Source: Pseudomonas sp. stari2
GTDB lineage: Bacteria > Pseudomonadota > Gammaproteobacteria > Pseudomonadales > Pseudomonadaceae
DNA length: 64,000 nt
Direction: 5' to 3'
NCBI RefSeq assembly: GCF_040760005.1
Contig: NZ_CP099760.1
Location: 2,537,501 to 2,601,500 of the forward strand
Position 1 is the stretch's first letter. Each line of letters begins with the position of its first letter. A program made the translations under genes and the position numbers. Shown here in pieces: positions 15,469-24,519 of this stretch. Under the pieces are notes generated by a model that was given only the letters and a program-made list of their open reading frames with translations, was not told where the DNA came from and made no database searches.

Positions 15469-18400
15469 ATGGTTGGCATTCACCACGCACCGTCCCTGCT
15501 GAACTGGCTGCTGTTGCTGGCCTCGATGCTCAGCGTCGAACTGGCCAGCGCCGCCGTGCGCTGCGAACGCAATCTGGTGGCCAACGTCGTGGCCTTCGAT
15601 CAGCCGCTGATGTTCAACCGCCTCGGCGCGCAGAACGTCAACGGCATGATGTTCGCCTTGCGCCGCGACGTGGTCGATGACCATGACCGGTCGCTGGCCC
15701 AGGGCGGATCGGCGGTGCCAGGCAAAGTTTCACTGCGTCCGGACAAGCGTCCTCGGCCACTGGTGCTGCGCGTGGCAGCGGGGGACTGCCTGACGATCAA
15801 CCTGCAGAACCTGCTGGCTTATCAGGCCAACCCGAACCATCACTCTGAGCCTGAGGGCGAAGAGGAAAACGTCAATGTCGGCGAAGCCTTCAAGGCCGAC
15901 GAGCAAGTCGCCGATCGGCATGTCGGCTTCCAGGTCAACGGTCTGCAAGCGGTGAACAGCATCGACGACATCGCCTCGTTCACCGGTCGCAATGCCAACA
16001 GTCTGGTCGCCCCGGGTGCCAGCCGTTCCTATCTGTTGTACGCCGAGCGCGAAGGGGCGTTCGACGTCAGCAGCCGTGGCGCGACGTTCGGCGGGGAGGG
16101 CGCGGCCGGCAACAATGCCAATGGTCTGTTTGCCCAAGTGGTGGTCGTGCCCAAGGGCGGCCGCACTTACCGCAACACCCTCACCGAAGAAGACATGCGC
16201 CTGGCCAGCACTGGCCGCACCCCCGCCGGACACCCGATCGTCGATTACCAGGCACGCTACCCGCAGCGCGAGCCGTGGCTGCGCGAAGGCAAGGCCGGCA
16301 CACCGATCATCAGCATGGTCGACGGTAGCGAAATCATCTCCAGCGAAAGCGATGCCATTGTCATGGGCAGCAACCCCGACGGCAGCTTTCCGCCGATCAC
16401 TTATCCGCTGGAATCGCTGGGCAAACGCAACCCGGCGCTGCCCAATCGGCTGGAGCCGTTCCGCGATTTCGCCGCGCAGTTCCAGGACGAAACCGCCGTC
16501 ACCCAGGCGTTCCCGGCGTACTTCGCCGATCCAGTGATGGGGCACGTGCTGGAGCCGACCCGCGATTCGTTCATGATCAACTATGGCGCTGGAGGCATGG
16601 GCGCTGAAGTGATCGCCAACCGTTTGGGCGTGGGGCCGATGCACGATTGCCTGTCCTGCGCCTACGAAGAATTCTTCCTCAGCTCGCACACCGTCGGCGA
16701 CGTGGCGATGCTGGTGGACGTCCCGGCCAACTCCGGGCTTGAGAACATCGCCCCTGGCCAGGCTCCGCGCGCTGATCAGGTCGGCGTCAAAGCGACGATG
16801 GCGCTTTATCCGTCGGAGCCGTCGAACGTCGCCCACAGCTACATCGGTGACTTCGTCAAATTCCGCAACACCCACAACGGTTACGAGCACCACATTTTCC
16901 ATTTGCACGGCCACCAGTGGTTGTTCAACCCCAACGACGACAACTCCGATTACGTCGACGCTCAGGGCATCGGTCCGGGCGCCGGTTACACCTATGAAAT
17001 CGCCAACGGCGGTTCGGGCAATCGCAACCGGGTGGCGGGCGATGCGATCTACCATTGCCACTTCTATCCGCATTTTGCTCAGGGCATGTGGGCCATGTGG
17101 CGGGTGCATGATGTGTTTGAAGAGGGCACCAAACTGGAGGTTTCCGAGCAAGGTGCCGACGGTTTCCACAGCGAGCCTTATGCCCTGCGCAGCGGCAAAC
17201 CGGCCGCTGGCGCCCGCGCCTTGCCGGATGGCGAAATCATTGCCGGCACGCCAATCCCCGCCATCGTGCCGCTGCCGGGCAAAGCCATGGCGCCGATGCC
17301 GGGCAAGGTTGTTGTCGTACCGAAAATCGGTGAAACCCTGGTTACCGGCAACGATGACGACAATGAGGAAGAAGAGGGCGACGATGATCATCACGGCGGC
17401 AACGCTGGCGGTCAGGCGGTGGGTTCTCTGGCCCTGGTGGATCGCAGCGAAGCCAACCGCAACGCTGACGGCAGCCTGAAAAATCCCGGCTATCCGTTCT
17501 GGATCGGCGGCATGGAAAGTTCGGTCGGGCAGCGTCCGCCGACTCCGCCGCTGGACATGCTCGACGCCGCCACCGCGCAATCGCTCAAAGCCAGTGGAAA
17601 GGCACTGTGGGCCAACCTCGACCCGACGCAATCCGGCGGCTGGGACGGTGGTTTGCCGCGCCATGCACTGGACGGCAAATCCGCCGGTGGCGAAGCGCAC
17701 ACCGTGACCACGTCGCTGGATTTCTCCAAGGAAGTCACCCGCGCCAAACCGATCTATCTGCCCGAAGAGGGCACTGAAGTCGAACAGGCCGCGATGGCCT
17801 TCCACGCGAAAAAGGACCACCCAAGCTTCGCCTTGCTGCCCGGTAATCAAGTGGTGGCCAAAGCCTTCCGCACCAATGGCGCCCTGCCGATTGCTGGCGC
17901 GCCGTACTACGAACCGTGCATGGACGACCGGCAAAAACGCCTGACCAGCAGCGCCGGCAGCGGCGAATTCAACAGCGGCGAGCGCATCGACGGCATGTCG
18001 TTTGTCGGGGCCTCGGCGTTCACCGCCGACCGGCCACGAGTCTACAAAGCCGCCAACATCCAGTTCGACGCGGTGTACAACAAGGTCGGTTATCACTTCC
18101 CGCAAGCCCGGATCCTGGCGCTGTGGGAAGACGCCTGGCCGGTGATCACCAAGCAGCGTCCGCCAGAGCCGCTGGTGATGCGCATGAACACCTTCGACTG
18201 CGTGCAATACCAGCAAACCAACCTGGTGCCGGCCGTCTATGAGATGGACGACTATCAGGTGCGCACCCCGACCGACGTGATCGGCCAGCACATTCACCTG
18301 CCGAAGTGGGACCTGACGGCAGCGGACGGTTCCTCCAACGGCTGGAACTACGAGGACGGCGTGCTTTCCCCCGGCGCCGTGCAGGAGCGTGTGCACGCGA

Positions 18401-21288
18401 TCCGCGAATTCAACCAGTGCGCCGGCACCGACACGCGCGACGGCACCCCGGCCTGCCCGAAAGCCAAGGCGCATCCGTTCTTCGGTCAGTACGGACGCAG
18501 CGACTGGATGGGCGCGCGCACGGCGATGCAGCGCTGGTTCGTCGACCCGGTGATCAACAGCAAAGGCGTGGATCGCGGCCTCGGCACGATTTTCACCCAT
18601 GACCACCTCGGCCCATCGACGCACCAACAGATCGGCCTCTACGCCACCGTGCTGGCTGAACCGGCCGGTTCCACCTGGTTTCACGCCGAAACCGGCGAGC
18701 CTTTGTACAGCGGTGCCCGGCAGGATGGCGGGCCGACGTCGTGGCAAGCGGTGATCAACACCGGCGACCTCGACGGCGACGGCTTGAACGACAGCTTCCG
18801 CGAGTTTTTCCTGGAGTACAGCGACTTCCAGCACGCCTATGAAGCCGGTGTGTATGTTGGCGCCGGCCCGAATGGCATCCCGAATGCGCAAGCGTTCCCG
18901 GCCACGGCCGACAGCTTCCGCTTTGCGATCAACCCACCGGTGCGCAACAACGCCGGCAACCTGCTCGAAGCGGTGGTCGAGGCGCGCGGCGGGATCAAAC
19001 CGGGCTGCCCGAGTCGGCCATGTCCGCAGGCGATTTCCGTGGATGACCCCGGCATGTTCGTCGTCAACTACCGCAACGAGCCGCTGGGCCTGCGGGTGTT
19101 CGATCCGAACAAGGTCGGCCCGGACGGCAAGCGCGGCATGCAGGCAGACGGCCTCGGCGGTGACCTGGCGTACGCCATGCAAAGCCGCACCGACCGGGCG
19201 ATCCCGGCACTGAACCTGGCACCGAACCAGATCAGTTCGGCCACCGGGCCTACCGGCGGCACCACGCTGTTCCCGCCGCACATCAACAAGGGCGGTGCCG
19301 AGCCGGGCGATCCGTTCACGCCGATGCTGCGCACCTACACCGGTGACAACGTGCGGCTGCGGGTGCATGCCGGCGGCCACGAGGAAGAGCACAACGTCAC
19401 CCTGCACGGCGTGAAGTGGCTGCAGAGCGGCTCCGGGTTCGGCAACAGTTCCAACTCTGGCTGGCGCGCTTCGCAGATGGTCGGGATCTCCGAGCAGATG
19501 GGCTTCATTGCGCCGGTGTCGATGCTGTCGAGTTCTGCGGCGACCACCGGGGATTATCTGTACTCGATGGACGCTTCGATCGAAGGCTACTGGAACGGCA
19601 TCTGGGGTGTGATGCGTAACTACACCGCGCAACGCAACGACCTGTTCGCGCTGCCGAACAACCCGAAACCAACCGGCATGCGCAACACTGTTGCGTTCGA
19701 AGGCACCTGCCCACGGATCAGCGCCAACCCCAACGGCATCGGCACCCGGCCGACCGTGCAGCGCAACTATGAAGTGGTCGCGGCGCTGGCCAATGACATC
19801 CTGCGCAACCCGCTGGGGCTGACCATCGGCGATTCGGCCGGGCTTGGCCAGCATGTTGGCGGGCCGTTGAATCCCGCCGGCGGCACGCTGGTGTTCAACT
19901 CGCGGCCGGTGAGCATTCCGCAGGTGACGGTGACCGACCCCGAGGATGGCGAGACCATCACCATCGGCGGCCAGAGCGGGCCGATCCATGACCCGACCGC
20001 GATCCTTTATGTGCGCAAGGCGGATCTCGATCCGGCCACCGGCAAGCTCAAACCCGGCATTCCGGTGGAGCCGCTGGTGCTGCGCGCCGCTGCCGGCGAC
20101 TGCATCAACATCACCCTGGAAAATCGCTTGCCGAGCGTGATGCCCGATCTGGCGCAGACCGCGATCCTGCAAGGTCTGGTCAAACGCGACCGTAACGGTG
20201 GCGACGGCTCGACCACCTTCAACAACAACCTGCTGCGACCCTCCAGCCACGTCGGCCTGCATGCGCAATTGCTGGCCTACGACATCACCAAATCCGACGG
20301 GGTGAACGTCGGCGCCAACCCGATCCAGACCGTGCCTCCGCGTGTCGGCAGCACCGGTGCCTACCCGACCCGTACCTATCAGTACTACGCCGGGCACCTG
20401 GAGCGTGAAGGCAAACCAGTTACCCAACTGGGGCGCAACGTCGACAACATCAACGCCACGGCGGTGGAGTTCGGCGGCCTCAACTTCACCCCGGCGGACG
20501 TGATCAAGCAACCGCAAAAAGGCCTGGGCGGGGCAATGAGCATCCTGCCGGTGGGTGCTACCTGGGTCGACGACGTACGCAAGGTCAGCGCCACGGTGAC
20601 GGCGGCGGGGCAGACGGCTTATCGCGATTTTGCGATGGTCTGGCAGCGTGCGCTGAACCTGCGCTGGGCCAATGGCCGGCCGGTGGAAGGCATCGCCTCC
20701 GAAGGCATGGGCGTGCCGAACGATCCGAAGGACAACGCCGGCATGGCCATCAACTACAAGGCCGAGCCGATGTGGTACCGCTTCGGCCTGGCGCCGGACG
20801 CACCGTTCGGGCGTGCCGACGGTCATGGCTACGGCGACGTGCCGAACGCGCACATGGCCTACAGCAACGCGCTGGTCGGCGGCGATCCACAGACCCCGGT
20901 GTTCTACGCCAAGCCGGGTCAGCCTTTCCGCACCCACATCCTGATGCCAACCGGTGGCAGCCGTGGCTCGACCTTCCAGCTCGACGGGCATCTGTGGTCG
21001 GTCAACCCGTTCCAGTCGGAGAAGAGCGATGTCGGCGGCTACCCGATGAACACTCCCGGCGTGGGCTCGGTGAAGTTCGGCTACAACCCGATGTCGATGT
21101 ACATCGGCGCCCGCGAAAGCGTGCTGCCGGCGGCGCACTTCAGCTTCATGTTGCCGAGCGCCGGCGGGGCCAATGCGATAGCGGGGGACTACCTGTTCCG
21201 CGACAACGCGTCGTTCGGCAACACGGCGGGGTTGTGGGGGTTGTTGCGGGTGACCAATGAGCCGGAGCCGGTACCGCCCGCTCAATGA
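15469..21288 (+). CDS. mnxG: Giant multicopper oxidase, MnxG-type manganese(II) oxidase
   Basis: 1939 residues, close to the ~1950 of P. putida GB-1 MnxG. A signal peptide ends near residue 26 (VELASA). Copper ligand clusters include HHIFHLHGHQW (~473-483), YHCHFYPHF (~527-535), QHIHLPKW (~939), FTHDHLGPSTHQQ (~1042) and HAGGHEEEHNVTLHG (~1300), spread over several cupredoxin domains. An acidic/His insert (residues ~625-645, DDDNEEEEGDDDHH) may bind metal. The family oxidises soluble Mn(II) to Mn(IV) oxide outside the cell. It has a perfect sigma54 promoter and heads a run of copper-handling genes. A role for the local T2SS in its export is inference; in P. putida GB-1 Mn oxidation is known to need type II secretion. 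Confidence 0.9.
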   Translation: MVGIHHAPSLLNWLLLLASMLSVELASAAVRCERNLVANVVAFDQPLMFNRLGAQNVNGMMFALRRDVVDDHDRSLAQGGSAVPGKVSLRPDKRPRPLVLRVAAGDCLTINLQNLLAYQANPNHHSEPEGEEENVNVGEAFKADEQVADRHVGFQVNGLQAVNSIDDIASFTGRNANSLVAPGASRSYLLYAEREGAFDVSSRGATFGGEGAAGNNANGLFAQVVVVPKGGRTYRNTLTEEDMRLASTGRTPAGHPIVDYQARYPQREPWLREGKAGTPIISMVDGSEIISSESDAIVMGSNPDGSFPPITYPLESLGKRNPALPNRLEPFRDFAAQFQDETAVTQAFPAYFADPVMGHVLEPTRDSFMINYGAGGMGAEVIANRLGVGPMHDCLSCAYEEFFLSSHTVGDVAMLVDVPANSGLENIAPGQAPRADQVGVKATMALYPSEPSNVAHSYIGDFVKFRNTHNGYEHHIFHLHGHQWLFNPNDDNSDYVDAQGIGPGAGYTYEIANGGSGNRNRVAGDAIYHCHFYPHFAQGMWAMWRVHDVFEEGTKLEVSEQGADGFHSEPYALRSGKPAAGARALPDGEIIAGTPIPAIVPLPGKAMAPMPGKVVVVPKIGETLVTGNDDDNEEEEGDDDHHGGNAGGQAVGSLALVDRSEANRNADGSLKNPGYPFWIGGMESSVGQRPPTPPLDMLDAATAQSLKASGKALWANLDPTQSGGWDGGLPRHALDGKSAGGEAHTVTTSLDFSKEVTRAKPIYLPEEGTEVEQAAMAFHAKKDHPSFALLPGNQVVAKAFRTNGALPIAGAPYYEPCMDDRQKRLTSSAGSGEFNSGERIDGMSFVGASAFTADRPRVYKAANIQFDAVYNKVGYHFPQARILALWEDAWPVITKQRPPEPLVMRMNTFDCVQYQQTNLVPAVYEMDDYQVRTPTDVIGQHIHLPKWDLTAADGSSNGWNYEDGVLSPGAVQERVHAIREFNQCAGTDTRDGTPACPKAKAHPFFGQYGRSDWMGARTAMQRWFVDPVINSKGVDRGLGTIFTHDHLGPSTHQQIGLYATVLAEPAGSTWFHAETGEPLYSGARQDGGPTSWQAVINTGDLDGDGLNDSFREFFLEYSDFQHAYEAGVYVGAGPNGIPNAQAFPATADSFRFAINPPVRNNAGNLLEAVVEARGGIKPGCPSRPCPQAISVDDPGMFVVNYRNEPLGLRVFDPNKVGPDGKRGMQADGLGGDLAYAMQSRTDRAIPALNLAPNQISSATGPTGGTTLFPPHINKGGAEPGDPFTPMLRTYTGDNVRLRVHAGGHEEEHNVTLHGVKWLQSGSGFGNSSNSGWRASQMVGISEQMGFIAPVSMLSSSAATTGDYLYSMDASIEGYWNGIWGVMRNYTAQRNDLFALPNNPKPTGMRNTVAFEGTCPRISANPNGIGTRPTVQRNYEVVAALANDILRNPLGLTIGDSAGLGQHVGGPLNPAGGTLVFNSRPVSIPQVTVTDPEDGETITIGGQSGPIHDPTAILYVRKADLDPATGKLKPGIPVEPLVLRAAAGDCINITLENRLPSVMPDLAQTAILQGLVKRDRNGGDGSTTFNNNLLRPSSHVGLHAQLLAYDITKSDGVNVGANPIQTVPPRVGSTGAYPTRTYQYYAGHLEREGKPVTQLGRNVDNINATAVEFGGLNFTPADVIKQPQKGLGGAMSILPVGATWVDDVRKVSATVTAAGQTAYRDFAMVWQRALNLRWANGRPVEGIASEGMGVPNDPKDNAGMAINYKAEPMWYRFGLAPDAPFGRADGHGYGDVPNAHMAYSNALVGGDPQTPVFYAKPGQPFRTHILMPTGGSRGSTFQLDGHLWSVNPFQSEKSDVGGYPMNTPGVGSVKFGYNPMSMYIGARESVLPAAHFSFMLPSAGGANAIAGDYLFRDNASFGNTAGLWGLLRVTNEPEPVPPAQ

Positions 21289-21321
21289 CCGGACGGGGTT
21301 GTATTGGCAGGGGAGAGCGAC

Positions 21322-23229
21322 ATGAACAGGATCATCAACATCATCGGCGTGTGTCTGCTGACCATCGCAGGTGCGCTGCTCACGCTCGGTGAGCTTGCCT
21401 TGGCGCAGACGTTGACCCGTGATGGCGTGTCCATCACGTTCAACCTGCAACCCCTGGCCCGCGACGGCAAATTGCGTGAAGGCGAGTTCGCCGACGTGCA
21501 GTTCCGCGTCACCGATGGCACCTCCGGCCAGCCGTTGTCCGGTGTCGCACCGGGAGCGTGGATCGATCCGGAAAGCGTTGGCGCCGACCAGGCCCAGGGC
21601 CGCGACAAGAGCTGCAAATCCCGGGTCGGGACGTTCCTCAAATCCAACATCGGCGCGCGGCCGTTGCTCGATCTCAATAGCTACTTCCTGCTGGTGATGA
21701 ACCGCGATGCCAGCGTTTCGGTGATCGATCCTTCGGTGTCGGTCGGCGGCATCACCAGCACTCTGGCGCGGATCGAACTCAAGCAACCGCCGATGGACTG
21801 GGTCACGCTCAGAGACAACAAACGGGTGTTCGTGTCGATGCCGGCAGCAGGCGCAGTGGCGGTGATCGACAGCGAACAATTCAAGGTGCTCGACTCGGTG
21901 GACGCCGGCAGCCAACCGGTGCGGGTCGCGCTGCAACCGGACGAGCGCCTGCTGTGGGTCGGCAACAACGCGAACAAGGCTGAAGCGTCAGGCGTCACGG
22001 TGATCGACACCCAGAGCCTCAAACCGCTGAAACACCTGACGACCGGTCGCGGCCACCACGAAATCACCTTCAGCAAGGACAGCCGCTTCGCCTTCGTCAG
22101 CAACCGCGACGACGGCACGTTGAGCGTCATCGACATTGCCAGCCTGAGTCTCCTGCAACAGATCAAAACCGGTTCCAGCCCGTTGTCGGTGGCGTACTCG
22201 CCGCTGTCCGGTGCGGTGTATGTGGCCGATGGCAAGGACGGCACCGTCACGGTGATCGACGCCAACAGCCGCGCCGTACGGCGGGTGATCAAGTTGCAAC
22301 AGGGCCTCGGCCCGATGGGGTTCAGCGCCGATGGCCGCTTCGGCGTGGTGCTGAATACGGTAGAAAATCGCGCCACGGTCATCGATGCGGCCAATGATTC
22401 AGCGATCCATGATCTGGACGTCTCGGCCGAACCCTATCAAGTGGTGTTCACCAAGGCCTACGCCTACGTGCGCGGGCTGGCGTCGCCGAAGGTCACCATG
22501 ATCAACCTCGCCTCACTCGGCGAAGGACGGCAGCCGATCAGCCAGGGTTTCGAGGCCGGGCCGCAGCCGCCACGGCTGGCCGGGAATTTGCCGCTGGCGT
22601 CGAGCCTTGCTGTTTCGCGGGACGACAACGCGGTGTTCGTGGTCAACCCGGTGGACAACACCACCTATTTCTACGCCGAAGGCATGAATGCGCCGATGTC
22701 CGGCTACCCCAATCGCGGGCAGGTGGCGCGTGCGGCCATGGTCGTCGACCGCAGCCTGCGCGAGGTGTCGCCGGGCCTGTACAGCGCCCGGGTGAAACTG
22801 CCGGCGGCGGGGCGTTTCGACGTGGCGTTCCTGCTCAATCAGCCGAACATCATTCATTGCTTCAGCGCCCAGGTGGAATCCGACGGAGCGGCTGAAAAAC
22901 ACGTCGGCCCGCCGCAAGTCGAGTTCCTCTTGGACAAGACCGCCGTGGTGCTCAACGACCCGTACGTGGTGCGGTTCCGCATCGTCGAAGGCAAGCAAAA
23001 GGTGCAGCGCACGGGCGTGAAAGACGTGCAGTTGCGCTACTTCCTCGCGCCGACGTCGCGACCCCGTGAAGTCGCGGCCCTGGAAGTCGCCGACGGTGTG
23101 TACGAAGCCCCGGTGACCCTCGACCGCAGCGGCGCTTGGTACCTGCATGTGCGCGCGGCATCGCTGGGCGCCGGTTTCGATGACAAGACATTTGCCAGTG
23201 TCCGGGTGCTGCCCGGCCAGACTCAGTGA
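21322..23229 (+). CDS. Exported YncE-like beta-propeller protein
   Basis: 635 residues from ATG 21322 (GGGGAG just upstream). Signal peptide at residues 1-30. Residues ~110-450 contain repeated YVTN-type blades (motifs such as GVTVIDTQSLKPL, GTLSVIDIASLSLL, GTVTVIDANSRAV). The C-terminal ~170 residues look like one or two beta-sandwich domains. No heme motif is present. It follows mnxG by 33 bases and precedes the SCO genes, so it is probably part of oxidase maturation or an accessory subunit; the exact job is unknown. Confidence 0.75.
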   Translation: MNRIINIIGVCLLTIAGALLTLGELALAQTLTRDGVSITFNLQPLARDGKLREGEFADVQFRVTDGTSGQPLSGVAPGAWIDPESVGADQAQGRDKSCKSRVGTFLKSNIGARPLLDLNSYFLLVMNRDASVSVIDPSVSVGGITSTLARIELKQPPMDWVTLRDNKRVFVSMPAAGAVAVIDSEQFKVLDSVDAGSQPVRVALQPDERLLWVGNNANKAEASGVTVIDTQSLKPLKHLTTGRGHHEITFSKDSRFAFVSNRDDGTLSVIDIASLSLLQQIKTGSSPLSVAYSPLSGAVYVADGKDGTVTVIDANSRAVRRVIKLQQGLGPMGFSADGRFGVVLNTVENRATVIDAANDSAIHDLDVSAEPYQVVFTKAYAYVRGLASPKVTMINLASLGEGRQPISQGFEAGPQPPRLAGNLPLASSLAVSRDDNAVFVVNPVDNTTYFYAEGMNAPMSGYPNRGQVARAAMVVDRSLREVSPGLYSARVKLPAAGRFDVAFLLNQPNIIHCFSAQVESDGAAEKHVGPPQVEFLLDKTAVVLNDPYVVRFRIVEGKQKVQRTGVKDVQLRYFLAPTSRPREVAALEVADGVYEAPVTLDRSGAWYLHVRAASLGAGFDDKTFASVRVLPGQTQ

Positions 23230-23242
23230 CGAGGACAACGCC

Positions 23243-23893
23243 ATGAACCGATTCGCATCATCCGGCCTGCTGACCCTGTGTCTGTTGGCCACCGGCATTC
23301 ATCAGGCCCAGGCACATTCGGCGGATGAACACGCGGGGCACAAGGCACCGGCCGCCAGCTCTCAGGAACACACCCAGGTCAAATTCGTCGACGTGCCGCT
23401 GCTCGATCAGAACGGCAAGACCGTGCGCCTGGAACAGGATTTGGTGCACAACAAAATCGTCGTCATGAGTTTCATCTACACCAGTTGCACCACGGTCTGC
23501 CCGGTGGTCTCGTCGATCATGGGCAAGGTGCAGAAACAGCTGGGCTCACGGGTCGGCGGCGAAGTGCAGCTGGTGTCGATCAGCATCGACCCGCAACGCG
23601 ACGACCCGAAACGCCTGCGCGATTACGCCCGCTCTTTTCAGCGCGGGCCGGGCTGGAGCTGGCTCACCGGTTCGACGCAGTCGATCAACGCCACCCTCAA
23701 GGGGCTGGGCAGTTTCAGCGGTGACTTCAAGAATCATCAGCCGCTGATCCTCGTCGGCGACGGCAACAGCCGTCACTGGATGCGCTACTACGGCTTCACC
23801 GACCCGGCGCTGCTGGCCAGGGAAGTAGAGAAACTCAGCGGTCTGCGCACCCACGCCAGACACACCGCGATTGCCATGGAGCAACAGCCATGA
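23243..23893 (+). CDS. SCO1/SenC family copper chaperone
   Basis: 216 residues from ATG 23243; the longer frame from 23147 lies inside the previous gene. Signal peptide ends near residue 24. The thioredoxin-like domain carries the copper motif YTSCTTVCP (CxxxCP) and ISIDPQRD. SCO proteins deliver copper or reduce thiols for copper enzymes such as cytochrome oxidase CuA. Here, directly after mnxG, it probably loads the multicopper oxidase. Overlaps the next SCO gene (ATGA). Confidence 0.9.
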   Translation: MNRFASSGLLTLCLLATGIHQAQAHSADEHAGHKAPAASSQEHTQVKFVDVPLLDQNGKTVRLEQDLVHNKIVVMSFIYTSCTTVCPVVSSIMGKVQKQLGSRVGGEVQLVSISIDPQRDDPKRLRDYARSFQRGPGWSWLTGSTQSINATLKGLGSFSGDFKNHQPLILVGDGNSRHWMRYYGFTDPALLAREVEKLSGLRTHARHTAIAMEQQP

Positions 23894-24510
23894 GAATGCT
23901 CGACTGGGTCACCCTGATGATCTGCTTCTGTATTTTCAGCGCGGTGGCGTTCGCCCACGAAGGTCATGCACCCGAGGCTCCGGCAACGGTTGCCGCCGCG
24001 CCGGCCAAAGGCACCCACGACGCAAAGACCTGGTTCACCGACACGCCGTTGCTGGATCAGCATGGCAACATTCAGCACTTCTACAGCGATGCCCTGAAAA
24101 ATCGCGTGGTGCTGCTCAACGTCATTTTCACCAGTTGCAACGATGCCTGCCCGCTGATCACCCGCAAGCTCAAGGAAGTCCGCGAGCTGCTGGGTGACAA
24201 GGCTGACGGCGTCACTTTCATTTCCCTTACCAGTGATCCGCTGCGCGACACGCCGGCGGTACTCAAGGCATACACCTTGAAGCAGGGCGCCGATGACCCT
24301 CACTGGCTTTTCCTTACCGGCGACAAGGCGCAGATGGATCTGGTGCTCGGTCGCATCGGCCAGATCGTGCCGACGCCGGAGCAGCACTCGACCCAGTTGA
24401 TCGTCGGCGATGTCGCCAACAAACGCTGGAGCAAGATTCGCCCCGACGCCCCGGCCGCCGCCATTGCCCAGCGCTTGCAGTTGCTGACAATGCCCGTGGC
24501 CGGCCGCTGA
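23890..24510 (+). CDS. Second SCO1/SenC family copper chaperone
   Basis: 206 residues, N-terminal membrane or signal segment (ITLMICFCIFSAVAFA region), then a SCO domain with FTSCNDACP and LTSDPLRDTP. Diverged from its neighbour, which suggests separate roles (copper donor and thiol reductase, as in other SCO pairs). ATGA overlap with the preceding gene and 9 bases to the next. Confidence 0.9.
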   Translation: MRMLDWVTLMICFCIFSAVAFAHEGHAPEAPATVAAAPAKGTHDAKTWFTDTPLLDQHGNIQHFYSDALKNRVVLLNVIFTSCNDACPLITRKLKEVRELLGDKADGVTFISLTSDPLRDTPAVLKAYTLKQGADDPHWLFLTGDKAQMDLVLGRIGQIVPTPEQHSTQLIVGDVANKRWSKIRPDAPAAAIAQRLQLLTMPVAGR

Positions 24511-24519
24511 GTCCGCGCC

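Noticed and set aside
15730..21936. 2068-codon open frame on the minus strand opposite mnxG
   Set aside because: It is a GC-rich shadow of mnxG: composition is dominated by Arg, His, Gly and Val with no domain, and the plus strand has clear copper motifs.
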